Assembly: GCA_044340025.1 (NCBI GenBank) | Contig: JBIIUJ010000006.1 | Span: 1-43,614, forward strand | From: JBIIUJ01 sp044340025 | GTDB lineage: Bacteria; Pseudomonadota; Alphaproteobacteria; Caulobacterales; Aquidulcibacteraceae | Direction: 5' to 3' | DNA length: 43,614 nucleotides | Part shown: positions 17,418-26,149 of the stretch, in pieces | Position numbering within the stretch: the first letter of the stretch is position 1 | Layout: each line of letters starts with the position of its first letter | The notes under the pieces: model-generated | The model's input: the letters and a program-made list of their open reading frames with translations, nothing else | What the model was told of the DNA's origin: nothing | Database searches by the model: none | Position numbers and translations under genes: made by a program

Positions 17418-19502
17418 CTACTGGCCCACGCCGGCGGCTGCGGGCGAACCAGAAGGCGCGACCACGCCCAGGAAATCCGGGCGCTGGCCGCGACTGATGT
17501 CGCGCGCCAGTTCGATCGTGGCAGGGCGGCCAGAGATCCGGGTCCGATAGATCTGAACATTCTCTAGAACCCGGTGCACGTAGTTTCTTGTTTCCTGGAA
17601 GGGGATCATCTCCATCCAGTCGATTGGGTCCACGCCTGGCGCGCGCGGATCGCCATATTGCTCGATCCATTGGCGAATGCGGCCGGCGCCGGCGTTATAG
17701 GAGGCGATGGCGAGGATGTAGGAGCCGTCGAACTCGTTCACCCGCAACCCCAGATAGCTCGCGCCCAGCATCATGTTGTAGCCCGGATCGGCTGTGAGCG
17801 CGTTGAAATTGTAGCTCGTTCCCAGACGGCGCGCCTGGGCCTGCGCGGTCGCGGGCATCAGCTGCATCATGCCGCGCGCGCCTGCAGTGCTCACGGCGCG
17901 GGTGTCGAACTCACTCTCCTGTCGGGTGATGGCATAAACCAGCGCAGGCTCGGCCCGCCCGTCGCCGATGGCGCCTGGCGGCAGCGCGGGGAGGGGAAAG
18001 GCCGCCTCCGTCGCGATCACGCCGCGCGCCACCCCGGCCTTCGCCGTGCGGATAGCCACCGCCGGCTCGCCTTCGGCGCGCGCAAGGTCGGCCAGAAGCT
18101 GATGCTCCCCTTCGGTTTCCAACTGGTCGTCCAGCGCCAGAACCACCTGCCGGAACAGTGCGCTATCGCCGGTATCGCCAACGATGTGCGCAATGCGGGC
18201 GAGCTTGCGTCCATAGAAGCGCTGCTGATCGGCGGCGGTGGGGCGCACAGGCGGCGGCAGCGACAGCCTGGCGTCATCGGAAAGCGTCGCTGCGGCCAGC
18301 TGGCCGTAGAAGGCCGTCTGATGGCGCGCCGCCTGAGCATAGAAAGCGCGCGCCGCGTCCCGGTTGCGCAGCGCTTCGGCCGCGCGACCCTGCCAATAGA
18401 GCGCGCGCGCCTTCGAGACCGGGCTGCGAACCCCGGCCTCAAGCGTTGCGAAGTGACGCGCAGCCATGCCCGGCTGGTTCAGAAACCTCAGCGCCAGCCA
18501 ACCCGCGAGGAACTCGCCATCGGCGAAGTCTTCCCCGCGCGTGAGACCATGGGCGCTGGCAAGCCGGTAAGCAGTCGCCCAATCGGTGTTGCGGATCGCC
18601 TGGTTGATCGCCGCGCGCCGCTCGTCCCAGAGCGCTTCCTTGGCCGCCAGCGGCAACCTGTCTTCCCGGATCTGGGCGAGCACAGCGAGGGCTGCGGGCC
18701 GGTCTCCATTGCGCCGAAGGCGCTTGGCGCGCTCATACAGCACGGCGGGTTCGGAGACGCCGAAGTTCATGTCGTCTGAAGGTGTGTTGACGCCAGTTGC
18801 AAACCGGATTCGCGCCTGAAAGGCCGCGCGGGCGCCTTCCGGCGCCAGTGGGATCAGGGGTTGGGCCTGGGTTCGGCGTTCCCGCCAAAGCAGCATGTCG
18901 ATCCGTTCGGCATGGTCGTCGGGCCCAAGAAGCGCCCCAAGCGCGCCCAAGGCTTCAGCCTGCAAACTCGAATTGAGCGCATGGGTGCGCCACAGATCCT
19001 GCGCGACCCGGCGCGCGGCGGCGGTGTCGCCCAGCGCAAGATGGGCGCGGGCCAAGGCGAGCTTGCCTTCCCCGGTTTCGGGCCCGCCCATGCGGCCAAG
19101 CCAGGCGACCGTCTCGGCCGGGCTGTGGCCGGCGGTCAGAAGCGCCTCCTCCACGCGGGCCCGGCGCAGAGCGGCCTGCGGAAAGCCTTCAAGCTCGGCG
19201 AGGGCGGCTTGCCCCTCGCCAAAGCTCAGAACCCGGGGGTCGGCGGTCGCCAGCCGCCAGAGCAGAATGGCGCGCGCCTCCGGCGAGACCGCGCGCGCGC
19301 GTGCGGCCCGAACCTCCGCCCAGGCGCCCCTGCGCGCGGCTGCAAGCCCCTCGGTCAGGATCGCCTGCTGGTCGGGCGCCAACCGCGGCCCCAACTCCGA
19401 CGCCTCCGCATGGGCAGGGTCTATGGCCAGCGTAGCCGGGGCCAGCGACGCCAGTGGTGCAGCAAGCGCCAGGGCGGCTGCGGAGATGAGAGATCGCATC
19501 AT
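17418..19502 (-). CDS. Soluble lytic murein transglycosylase (Slt70-like)
   Basis: A 694-residue exported enzyme that cleaves peptidoglycan between MurNAc and GlcNAc to form anhydro-MurNAc. A signal peptide covers about residues 1-28 (hydrophobic Ala/Leu core). A long helical, TPR-like superhelix follows, then the SLT domain: ITRQESEFD with catalytic Glu529, GMMQLMPATA, and ASYNAGAGRIRQW. The order matches Slt70. Two adjacent ATGs (19502 and 19499) are equally good and neither has a clear ribosome site; the longer frame to 19541 starts with TTG and adds residues before the signal. Divergent from dapA. Confidence 0.93.
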   Translation of the reverse strand: MMRSLISAAALALAAPLASLAPATLAIDPAHAEASELGPRLAPDQQAILTEGLAAARRGAWAEVRAARARAVSPEARAILLWRLATADPRVLSFGEGQAALAELEGFPQAALRRARVEEALLTAGHSPAETVAWLGRMGGPETGEGKLALARAHLALGDTAAARRVAQDLWRTHALNSSLQAEALGALGALLGPDDHAERIDMLLWRERRTQAQPLIPLAPEGARAAFQARIRFATGVNTPSDDMNFGVSEPAVLYERAKRLRRNGDRPAALAVLAQIREDRLPLAAKEALWDERRAAINQAIRNTDWATAYRLASAHGLTRGEDFADGEFLAGWLALRFLNQPGMAARHFATLEAGVRSPVSKARALYWQGRAAEALRNRDAARAFYAQAARHQTAFYGQLAAATLSDDARLSLPPPVRPTAADQQRFYGRKLARIAHIVGDTGDSALFRQVVLALDDQLETEGEHQLLADLARAEGEPAVAIRTAKAGVARGVIATEAAFPLPALPPGAIGDGRAEPALVYAITRQESEFDTRAVSTAGARGMMQLMPATAQAQARRLGTSYNFNALTADPGYNMMLGASYLGLRVNEFDGSYILAIASYNAGAGRIRQWIEQYGDPRAPGVDPIDWMEMIPFQETRNYVHRVLENVQIYRTRISGRPATIELARDISRGQRPDFLGVVAPSGSPAAAGVGQ

Positions 19503-19613
19503 GAATCGCGTCAGCGCCAAGGTGATCCAACCATGTGGCAAGTTCGCGCCTCCCGCTCAACCTTGCGCGCACCCCATGGCCGCCTTAGGGACCAGTGTTG
19601 AGGAGATTTCATC

Positions 19614-20486
19614 ATGTTCAAGGGCTCGATCACAGCGCTGGTCACTCCCTTTCGGGATGGCGCGCTCGATGAGGCGGCCTTCGCGGCTCTTGTGGAACGC
19701 CAGATTGCTGCGGGAACCCATGGTCTTGTGCCCTGTGGCACGACCGGCGAATCGCCCACGCTGAGCCATGAAGAGCATCGGCGCATCGTGAGCCTCTGCG
19801 TGGAGGTCGCCCGCGGCCGCGTGCCTGTGATTGCAGGCACGGGCTCGAACGCCACCAGCGAAGCCATCGATTTGACCCGGCATGCAAAGGCGGTGGGAGC
19901 CGATGCCGCGCTGGTGGTCGCCCCCTACTACAACAAGCCCAGTCAGGGCGGGTTGTTCCAGCATTTCAAAGCTCTGAGCGATGCGGTTCAGATGCCGGTC
20001 TTTGTCTACAACATCCCGGGCCGCTCCGTCGTCGACATCCGGCCCGAGACAATGGCGCAGATCGCAGCCTTGCCCAACATCATCGGCCTCAAGGACAGCG
20101 CCGGAGACCCGAGCCGCACGACCTGGCATCGCGCGCTGTGCGGGCCTGACTTCATCCAGCTCGGCGGAGACGATCCGCTGGCGCTCGCCTTTGCGGCCCA
20201 TGGCGCGCGCGGCACGATCTCGGTCACGGCCAATGTCGCCCCAGATCTGTGCGCTTCCATGCAGGAGGCGCTCATGGCGGGCGACTTCGCCAAGGCCGGC
20301 GCGATCAATGATCGGCTGGCCCCCCTCCACCGGGCGCTCTTCTCCGATCCCAGCCCTGGCCCGACAAAGCATGCACTGTCCGTTCTCGGACTATGCGCCC
20401 CGGATGTGCGCCTGCCGCTGACGGAGATCTCTCCAGCGTCGAAGGCAGAGGTCGAGGCCGCGCTGCGCAGCATGGGTCTGCTCTGA
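19614..20486 (+). CDS. dapA: 4-hydroxy-tetrahydrodipicolinate synthase
   Basis: A 290-residue TIM-barrel lyase joining pyruvate and aspartate semialdehyde on the way to diaminopimelate and lysine. Motifs: PCGTTGESPTL (about residues 43-53), the YYNKPSQGG loop, the YNIPGRS segment with the catalytic Tyr, and the Schiff-base Lys160 in GLKDSAGD. GAGGAG before the ATG supports the start. smpB begins 4 nt after its stop, so the two are likely one transcript. Its product serves cell-wall synthesis, and a murein transglycosylase is the divergent neighbour. Confidence 0.97.
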   Translation: MFKGSITALVTPFRDGALDEAAFAALVERQIAAGTHGLVPCGTTGESPTLSHEEHRRIVSLCVEVARGRVPVIAGTGSNATSEAIDLTRHAKAVGADAALVVAPYYNKPSQGGLFQHFKALSDAVQMPVFVYNIPGRSVVDIRPETMAQIAALPNIIGLKDSAGDPSRTTWHRALCGPDFIQLGGDDPLALAFAAHGARGTISVTANVAPDLCASMQEALMAGDFAKAGAINDRLAPLHRALFSDPSPGPTKHALSVLGLCAPDVRLPLTEISPASKAEVEAALRSMGLL

Positions 20487-20490
20487 TCCC

Positions 20491-20943
20491 ATGGGCAAGC
20501 TGATCGCTGAGAACCGCCGGGCGCGCTTTGACTATTTCATCGAGGAGACGCTGGAAGCCGGGCTGGTGCTCGTCGGCTCGGAGGTCAAGAGCCTGCGCGA
20601 GGGGCGCGCCAATATCGCCGAAAGCTATGCAACCCCGGAGAACGGGGCGCTCTGGCTGATCAACGCCTATATCCCGGAGTATGGCCCCGCCAACCGGTTC
20701 AACCACCAGCCGCGCCGCCCCCGCAAACTGCTTCTGCATCAGCGCCAATTCGACAAGCTGCAAGGCGCGGTCGAGCGCGAAGGGCGCACCATCGTGCCCT
20801 TGAAGCTCTATTTTTCCGACACCGGCATCGCGAAGCTCGAATTGGCCCTCGCAAAAGGCAAGAAGGCTCACGACAAGCGCGATACGATGAAGGATCGCGA
20901 CTGGAAGCGCGATCAGGCCAGGCTGATGCGCGAGCGGGGATAG
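20491..20943 (+). CDS. smpB: SsrA-binding protein
   Basis: A 150-residue OB-fold RNA-binding protein that carries tmRNA to stalled ribosomes. The conserved N-terminal half has NRRARFDYFIEETLEAGL and GSEVKSLREG; the basic C-terminal tail contains GKKAHDKRDTMKDRDW. No tmRNA gene was recognised in the window, although dapA-smpB is a common context. It ends 7 nt before the convergent grxD. Confidence 0.97.
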   Translation: MGKLIAENRRARFDYFIEETLEAGLVLVGSEVKSLREGRANIAESYATPENGALWLINAYIPEYGPANRFNHQPRRPRKLLLHQRQFDKLQGAVEREGRTIVPLKLYFSDTGIAKLELALAKGKKAHDKRDTMKDRDWKRDQARLMRERG

Positions 20944-20950
20944 CCGCGCC

Positions 20951-21286
20951 TCAAGCGGCGGCGGCCACGCCCTTTTCAGCGAGAAGCTGCTTCAGCTCGC
21001 CGGTTTCGTACATTTCGCGCACGATGTCGCACCCGCCGACGAATTCGCCCTTCACATAAAGCTGCGGGATCGTGGGCCAATTCGAGAAGTCCTTGACGCC
21101 CTGACGAACCCGATCGTCGGCAAGAACGTTGACGTCGTAATAGTCCACGCCAAGAAGGTCGAGGATCCGCACGACCGTGCCGGAGAAACCACACATCGGC
21201 ATCCGGGCGTCGCCCTTCATGAAAAGCACGACGTCGTTGCTGTCGACAGCCCTCTGGAGAGCTTCCTGAACGGCGGGGTCGGACAT
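20951..21286 (-). CDS. grxD: Monothiol glutaredoxin (Grx4/GrxD type)
   Basis: A 111-residue CGFS glutaredoxin, with active Cys32 in MPMCGFSG and the glutathione-binding elements WPTIPQLYVKGEFVGG and the following CDIV. Such proteins bind a [2Fe-2S] cluster bridged with glutathione, alone or with BolA, and act in iron-sulfur trafficking. It is the third gene of an apparent operon bolA-aldo/keto reductase-grxD, 27 nt after the reductase gene. Confidence 0.96.
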   Translation of the reverse strand: MSDPAVQEALQRAVDSNDVVLFMKGDARMPMCGFSGTVVRILDLLGVDYYDVNVLADDRVRQGVKDFSNWPTIPQLYVKGEFVGGCDIVREMYETGELKQLLAEKGVAAAA

Positions 21287-21313
21287 TGGCGGAACTCCTG
21301 TTGCGTCTGTGAG

Positions 21314-22096
21314 TTATGAACGCTCGACCTCGGGGTCAAGCGCGCGCGCCTGTGCAACATTAGCGCGCAGATTGGCGATCCGGGTCGTGGTGAAAACGAG
21401 GCAGCTCAGCCCGGGTGTGGCGAGCGCTGCTGCCAGAGCCGCCTGCGGCGAGAGAAGCCCTGGTCTTGGGCGAAGCAGGCCGCGCGCCGCATACCAGAGA
21501 TCGGCAGGCGTGCGCGCTGTGCGCTGGTCGGGCGCTGCTGCGGCAAAAGCCTCAATCCCGTAGAGTGCGACGCCGCGTGCGGCAAGCTCAGCGAGGCGAT
21601 CGCTCTGGCGGGCGTCGAGATGGGCGCCGACTGGCGTCATCACCGCGCGGAAAGGATAGCGCTCCAGCCCCGCTTCGATCGCCGCGCCGCGCCCGACAAG
21701 GCCGATTGCGCGGACCGCTCCGCTCGCCTCCAGCGCCGAGAGCAGCGCGGGCGTCAGCTCTTCCGGCGCGGGGCCGTGCAGCCAGACCATGTCGAGCCAG
21801 TCCGTACCGAGCCGCTTGAGGCTCGCCTCGAGGCTGAAGCAGACCGATGCGGACGAGAAATCGCGCCGGCGGCGGCCAAAGCCTGCGTCTGTCACTCCAA
21901 CCTTCGTCATCACGAAGGCTTGGCTCCGCCGGCCTTTCAGAGCCGCGCCCAACCGCCGCTCGGCTTCGCCTGCGCCATAGGAAGGGCCGGTATCAAATAC
22001 GGTCACGCCAAGAGCGAGGGCCTCCCGCACCAAGGTCTGGGTCGCGTGTGTTGACACAAGCGCTGTTGCGAGAGGGCCCGATACGCCAAGCCCCAT
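21314..22096 (-). CDS. Aldo/keto reductase family protein
   Basis: A 260-residue protein of the aldo/keto reductase superfamily, shorter than the usual 310-330. The catalytic tetrad can be read: Asp and Tyr in FDTGPSYGAGEAE, Lys in FVMTKVG and His in MVWLHGP. The C-terminal NADPH-binding part is compact, and the substrate loops are short. The ATG at 22096 lies 11 nt after the bolA stop; a GTG at 22111 overlapping that stop is a possible coupled start. It sits between bolA and grxD, so a redox or iron-sulfur-related role is conceivable but unproven. Confidence 0.82.
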   Translation of the reverse strand: MGLGVSGPLATALVSTHATQTLVREALALGVTVFDTGPSYGAGEAERRLGAALKGRRSQAFVMTKVGVTDAGFGRRRRDFSSASVCFSLEASLKRLGTDWLDMVWLHGPAPEELTPALLSALEASGAVRAIGLVGRGAAIEAGLERYPFRAVMTPVGAHLDARQSDRLAELAARGVALYGIEAFAAAAPDQRTARTPADLWYAARGLLRPRPGLLSPQAALAAALATPGLSCLVFTTTRIANLRANVAQARALDPEVERS

Positions 22097-22107
22097 GGCG
22101 GGCCAGT

Positions 22108-22338
22108 TCACTTCGCGCTGGTCTCCAGGGCCAGCGCGTGCAGAACCCCGCCCATGCGCCCCTGAAGCGCGGCATAGACCATCTGGTGCTGCGCCACGCG
22201 GGTCTTGCCCTGAAACGCGGCCGAGCGGACGCGCGCCTTGTAGTGATCGCCGTCGCCTGCAAGGTCGATGATCTCGATGTCGGCGTCCGGCATGGCCTCT
22301 CGGATCATGGCTTCGATTTCGTGGGCGGGCATGGGCAT
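22108..22338 (-). CDS. bolA: BolA family protein
   Basis: A 76-residue protein with the BolA fold: an N-terminal helix IEAMIREAMPDADIEI, a GDGDHYKARVRSAAF strand pair, then RVAQHQMVYAALQGRM, in which the invariant His binds a shared [2Fe-2S] cluster. It forms heterodimers with monothiol glutaredoxin, encoded two genes downstream. GAGGA about 9 nt before the ATG at 22338 supports this start; another ATG lies at 22332. First gene of the operon; its promoter must lie in the long gap upstream. Confidence 0.93.
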   Translation of the reverse strand: MPMPAHEIEAMIREAMPDADIEIIDLAGDGDHYKARVRSAAFQGKTRVAQHQMVYAALQGRMGGVLHALALETSAK

Positions 22339-22830
22339 GGCGACAGATCCTCTTGGGTCGTCGATAGCGTGGCTGGAACCGGTGCGGTAGCGCAAGGCCG
22401 CCTGGTCGCGCAGCGTCCGTATGGCCGGGCATCGACGAACGCAAACGCAAAGCGGCCGCCTCTGGTCTCCCAGAGACGGCCGCCTATCAAGGCTTCATCA
22501 GCCTCGATCAAGACAGAACCGTTCAGATAACCGTGGTCATCTGTGCAAGCTCAAGGCTCGAAACACCCAGTAGAAACCCGCCTCGTGAAAGGCGTCTCTC
22601 TTGTCCTGTGTTGCTCCGTCAGCCTCTTTGCTCTCCAGCGTCTGTCTGAACACCACGATACGCTTGTTACGCTGCGTGTCCAGAGGGTGATTCGCTATCA
22701 GTGTCGCAAGACTGTCGCACCCTTGCGTCGCGGCTTCGCGAAGCGTGGGCGAATCAGATGCTTAGCCGGTGCAGCTGGGCGCATCGGCTGAAAAGTTTTC
22801 CACAGTAAAAGGGGAAGCGGCGCGCGGGCC
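22339..22830. other. Gene-free stretch between bolA and aspS
   Basis: About 490 bases hold no protein gene I can support. The 82-codon frame at 22543-22791 has no family resemblance or ribosome site. Seen here are a 14-bp hairpin (22452-22483), a GCTTCGCGAAGC palindrome near 22733-22744 and one TTTTCCACA DnaA-box-like 9-mer (22796-22804) next to the aspS 3' end. The stretch must contain the bolA promoter and the end of the aspS transcript. It could also contain a small RNA, but no known RNA family was recognised. Confidence 0.5.
22452..22483 (-). terminator. Strong hairpin, candidate minus-strand terminator or attenuator
   Basis: GCGGCCGCCTCTGG and CCAGAGACGGCCGC pair over 14 positions with one mismatch and a TCTC loop. 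Read on the minus strand it is followed by TTTGCGTTTGCG, a weak T-rich tail. It could end the aspS transcript, end an unannotated small RNA, or sit in the bolA leader as an attenuator. Confidence 0.45.
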
Positions 22831-24861
22831 TCAGGCCTTGATCGGCTCGACCACCCGGATGTGCAGCTCCTTGAGCTGTTTCGGGGTGGCCACGCTGGGC
22901 GCGCCCATCATCAGATCCTGAGCCTGCTGGTTCATCGGGAACATGATGACGTCGCGGATATTGGCGGTGCCGGCAAGCAACATGACGATCCGGTCTATGC
23001 CGGCCGCACAGCCGCCGTGCGGCGGGGCGCCGAAGCGGAAGGCGTTCAGCATGCCGCCGAAACGCGCCTCCACTTCGCTGGCGGGATAGCCCGCGATCTC
23101 AAACGCCTTGACCATGATGTCGGGCCGGTGATTGCGGATGCCGCCAGAAACCAGCTCATAGCCGTTGCAGGCAAGATCATATTGCTGGGCCTTGATGGTG
23201 AGCGGGGCCTGGCTTTCCAGCGCCTCCAGCCCGCCTTGCGGCATCGAGAAGGGGTTGTGGGAGAAGTCGACCTTCTTGTTCTCCTCGTCCCACTCATACA
23301 TCGGAAAATCGACGATCCAGGCGAAGGCGAACCGATCCTTTTCGGTGTGTCCGAGTTCGTCGCCGATGATCATGCGCGCCTTGCCGGCGATCCGCTCGAA
23401 GCCTTCGGGCTTGCCGCCAAGGAAGAAAGCGGCGTCGCCGAGACCAAGACCCAGCTGCTGGCGGATTCTTTCAGCACCCTCTCGACCAAGCGCTTTCGCA
23501 ATCGGCCCGGCAGCTTCGACACCGCTGAAATAAGCTGATCGAAGCAGATCCGCTGTAGCTGTATCTTTAGACTGAATTGCGTCCTCAAGCCTCTTCAGAA
23601 CATCTATCAAATCATAATTTGTATGATCGCCATCCTGATCAAAATCGTCATTTTGAAACTGCTCCAGTTTCATCATCGATAAATACTGGGCCAGCCCGCC
23701 ATTACTTTGCAATGCGCGCTTCTTTAGTGCGGCGATGGCCCCTTTGCGGATGGTTCGTTCATCCTCACCCTCTTGCTTGCGCCAGAAGATGTAGCCCATG
23801 CCGGGCAGCCCTTCCTTCTTGGCGAAGCTATCCATCCGGTCGCAGAATTTGCGGCTGCCGCCGCCCGGCGCGGGGATGGCGCGGATCTCATTGCCCGGCT
23901 GTTCAAGCAAGCGGGAAAACACCGCAAAGCCGGACCCGCGGAAATGGTCGCACACACGCTGCATTTTCAGCGGGTTGCGCAGATCGGGCTTGTCTGTGCC
24001 ATACCAGAGCGCGCTGTCGGCATAGGTAATCTGGGGCCAGCCGCGGTCCACCCGCGCCCCGCCGCCAAACTCCTCGAACACGCCCGCGATCAGCGGCTCC
24101 ATCGCGTCGAACACGTCTTGCTGCTTCACAAAGCTCATCTCGACGTCGAGCTGATAGAAGTCGGTCGGGGACCGGTCGGCGCGCGGGTCCTCGTCGCGAA
24201 AGCAGGGCGCGATCTGGAAGTAGCGGTCGAAGCCGGCCACCATGATCAGCTGCTTGAACTGCTGCGGCGCCTGGGGAAGGGCATAAAACCGGCCCGGATT
24301 GAGCCGCGACGGCACCAGGAAGTCCCGAGCGCCTTCCGGGCTGGAGGCGGTGAGGATCGGCGTCTGAAACTCGGTGAAGCCTGCGCTCCACATCCGGTCG
24401 CGGATGAACTTCACGACCTTGGAGCGCAGCATGATGGTGCGAGGCAGCGTCTCCCGGCGCAGATCGAGGAAGCGGTAGCGCAGCCGAATGTCTTCCGGAT
24501 AGTCGGGTTCGCCAAACACCGGCAGCGGCAGGTCCTGCTGCACCTCGGAATGGATCGTCAGGCCCTTCACCCGCAACTCGATCTCGCCAGTCGGCAGATC
24601 GGGGTTGATCGTTGCCGGGTCGCGGGCGATCACCTCGCCCTCGATCGACACCACGCTTTCTGCGCGCAGCTTCTCCAGTGTCGCAAGCGCCGGGTTGGGC
24701 GGGCCGCACACGACCTGCGTCACGCCATAATGGTCGCGAAGGTCCACAAACAGCACGCCGCCATGGTCGCGCTTGCGGTGAATCCAGCCAGCGATCGTCA
24801 CGGTCTGGCCAACGTGTTCGCGACGCAGAGCGCCGCAATCATGGGTGCGATAAACAGTCAT
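22831..24861 (-). CDS. aspS: Aspartyl-tRNA synthetase with an unusual insertion
   Basis: A 676-residue class IIb synthetase, about 75 longer than the usual bacterial enzyme of about 600. Seen in order: the anticodon-binding OB fold (GWIHRKRDHGGVLFVDLRD), motif 1 around residue 150, motif 2 (FRDEDPRADRSPTDFYQLD, about 215-235), the GAD domain, and motif 3 (FRFGAPPHGGCAAGIDR near the C-terminus). Everything needed for catalysis is present. The extra length is an AT-rich block at about residues 362-447 inside the GAD domain, listed separately. The frame is unbroken, so the enzyme should be made and is presumably essential. It is divergent from rnd. Confidence 0.96.
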   Translation of the reverse strand: MTVYRTHDCGALRREHVGQTVTIAGWIHRKRDHGGVLFVDLRDHYGVTQVVCGPPNPALATLEKLRAESVVSIEGEVIARDPATINPDLPTGEIELRVKGLTIHSEVQQDLPLPVFGEPDYPEDIRLRYRFLDLRRETLPRTIMLRSKVVKFIRDRMWSAGFTEFQTPILTASSPEGARDFLVPSRLNPGRFYALPQAPQQFKQLIMVAGFDRYFQIAPCFRDEDPRADRSPTDFYQLDVEMSFVKQQDVFDAMEPLIAGVFEEFGGGARVDRGWPQITYADSALWYGTDKPDLRNPLKMQRVCDHFRGSGFAVFSRLLEQPGNEIRAIPAPGGGSRKFCDRMDSFAKKEGLPGMGYIFWRKQEGEDERTIRKGAIAALKKRALQSNGGLAQYLSMMKLEQFQNDDFDQDGDHTNYDLIDVLKRLEDAIQSKDTATADLLRSAYFSGVEAAGPIAKALGREGAERIRQQLGLGLGDAAFFLGGKPEGFERIAGKARMIIGDELGHTEKDRFAFAWIVDFPMYEWDEENKKVDFSHNPFSMPQGGLEALESQAPLTIKAQQYDLACNGYELVSGGIRNHRPDIMVKAFEIAGYPASEVEARFGGMLNAFRFGAPPHGGCAAGIDRIVMLLAGTANIRDVIMFPMNQQAQDLMMGAPSVATPKQLKELHIRVVEPIKA
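23521..23778 (-). other. AT-rich in-frame insertion in aspS
   Basis: This block encodes about 86 residues between the GAD-domain strand GMGYIFWR and the helix AAGPIAKAL, which are normally separated by only a short loop. By direct count 78 of 180 bases at 23521-23700 are G or C (43%), against GC-rich sequence in the rest of the gene. Codons such as AAT, GAT, TTA and ATA, rare in the neighbours, are common here. The peptide is polar and helical-looking, with an acidic Asp/Asn-rich centre (QNDDFDQDGDHTN). No intein splice motifs are seen, and the size is below that of mini-inteins. Confidence 0.75.
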
Positions 24862-24980
24862 GTCGGGGATCTTGTGCGGTGAATCCGGTCACGGAGAGGC
24901 GCGCACAGGCGCACTGGCCAGGCGCCTTGTCAAGCGCGCGCCGCCGTCGTAGCGCCGCACAAAAGGACAAGTTCCCCCTG

Positions 24981-26138
24981 ATGCAGATCATCACCACGAC
25001 GGAAGCGTTGGCCCAAGCCTGCGCCGCGCTCGCCAAGGCCCCCTTCGTCGCGCTCGACACCGAGTTCATGCGCGAGACCACCTATTGGCCCAAGCTTTGT
25101 CTCATCCAGGCGGCGGGCGGCGAGGTGGAAGCCGTAATCGATCCTTTGGCGGCGGGGCTCTCGCTCGACCCTCTGCTGACGCTTCTGTCTGATTCCTCGG
25201 TCCTGAAGGTGTTTCACGCCGCACGTCAGGACCTCGAAATCTTCGTGCGCCTGATGGACGGCAAAACCCCGTCGCCGGTGTTTGACACCCAGGTCGCGGC
25301 CATGGCCTGCGGCTATGGGGAGCAGGCCGCCTATGACGCCCTGGTGGCGGGGGTGCTGAAGCGGCGAATCGACAAGAGCCATCGCTTCACCGACTGGTCG
25401 CGGCGCCCGCTCTCGGACGCCCAGCTCACCTACGCGCTCGCCGATGTGACCCACTTGCGCGATCTCTATCCCAAACTGGTCGCGCAGCTGGAGAAGAAGG
25501 GCCGGTCTGACTGGGTCGCCGGGGAGATGGCTCGGGTGATCGATCCCGGCTTGTTCAACTGGAACCCCGAGGATGCCTGGGAACGCTTCAAGCCCAAGAA
25601 GCATTCCGCCGACTATCTGGCCGCACTGCGTGCCGCCGCCGCCTGGAGGGAGCGCTTCGCTCAGGATCGCGACATCCCGCGCAGCCGGGTGCTCAAAGAC
25701 GACGCCATCTATGAGATCGCCGAGCAGCGGCCACGCGATGCAGAAGGCTTTGCCCGGCTGCGCGCCGTGCCGAAAGGCTTCGCTGGATCAAAAGGCGGGA
25801 TCGAGTTGATCGCCGCGCTGGACGCAGCGCTGGCCAACGCCGCCGACTATGCCCCCCGTGTGGAGCGCGCGCCGCCGCCGCCTGCGGGTCTCGGGCCCAC
25901 GGTGGAGCTGCTGAAGGTGCTGCTGAAATATGTGGCCGATCATCATGGCGTCGCGCCCAAGCTGCTGGCCACGGTCTCCGATCTGGAAGCCTTGGCTGGC
26001 TCCGATGACGCCGATGTCGATGCGTTGAAGGGCTGGCGGCGCGAGGCGTTCGGCCGTCACGCTCTGGACCTCAAGCATGGGCGCATCGCCCTGACCCTGA
26101 AAAACAAGAAGCTGGAGATCGTCGGCCCTGTGGAGTAG
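24981..26138 (+). CDS. rnd: Ribonuclease D
   Basis: A 385-residue DEDD-family 3'-5' exoribonuclease for tRNA 3'-end maturation. The exonuclease motifs are I ALDTEFMRETTYWPKLCLIQ (residues 23-42), II with HAARQDLEIF near 80 and III YALADVTHLRDLY near 155. Two HRDC-like helical regions follow (about 205-290 and 310-375). The ATG at 24981 places motif I at the expected distance; AAGGA lies 12 nt upstream. The open frame extends far upstream but only opposite aspS. It ends 11 nt before the convergent pentapeptide gene. Confidence 0.93.
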   Translation: MQIITTTEALAQACAALAKAPFVALDTEFMRETTYWPKLCLIQAAGGEVEAVIDPLAAGLSLDPLLTLLSDSSVLKVFHAARQDLEIFVRLMDGKTPSPVFDTQVAAMACGYGEQAAYDALVAGVLKRRIDKSHRFTDWSRRPLSDAQLTYALADVTHLRDLYPKLVAQLEKKGRSDWVAGEMARVIDPGLFNWNPEDAWERFKPKKHSADYLAALRAAAAWRERFAQDRDIPRSRVLKDDAIYEIAEQRPRDAEGFARLRAVPKGFAGSKGGIELIAALDAALANAADYAPRVERAPPPPAGLGPTVELLKVLLKYVADHHGVAPKLLATVSDLEALAGSDDADVDALKGWRREAFGRHALDLKHGRIALTLKNKKLEIVGPVE

Positions 26139-26149
26139 GGCCGGGCTGC

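Noticed and set aside
22543..22791. 82-codon frame in the bolA-aspS gap
   Set aside because: No ribosome site, no recognisable family, and composition like translated noncoding DNA.
22796..22804. DnaA box or replication origin
   Set aside because: Only one 9-mer fits, with no cluster of boxes, no AT-rich unwinding region and no dnaA or hemE/parAB context.
23521..23778. Intein in aspS
   Set aside because: Too short for a mini-intein. It lacks the Cys/Ser start and the His-Asn end with a following Cys/Ser/Thr that splicing needs.
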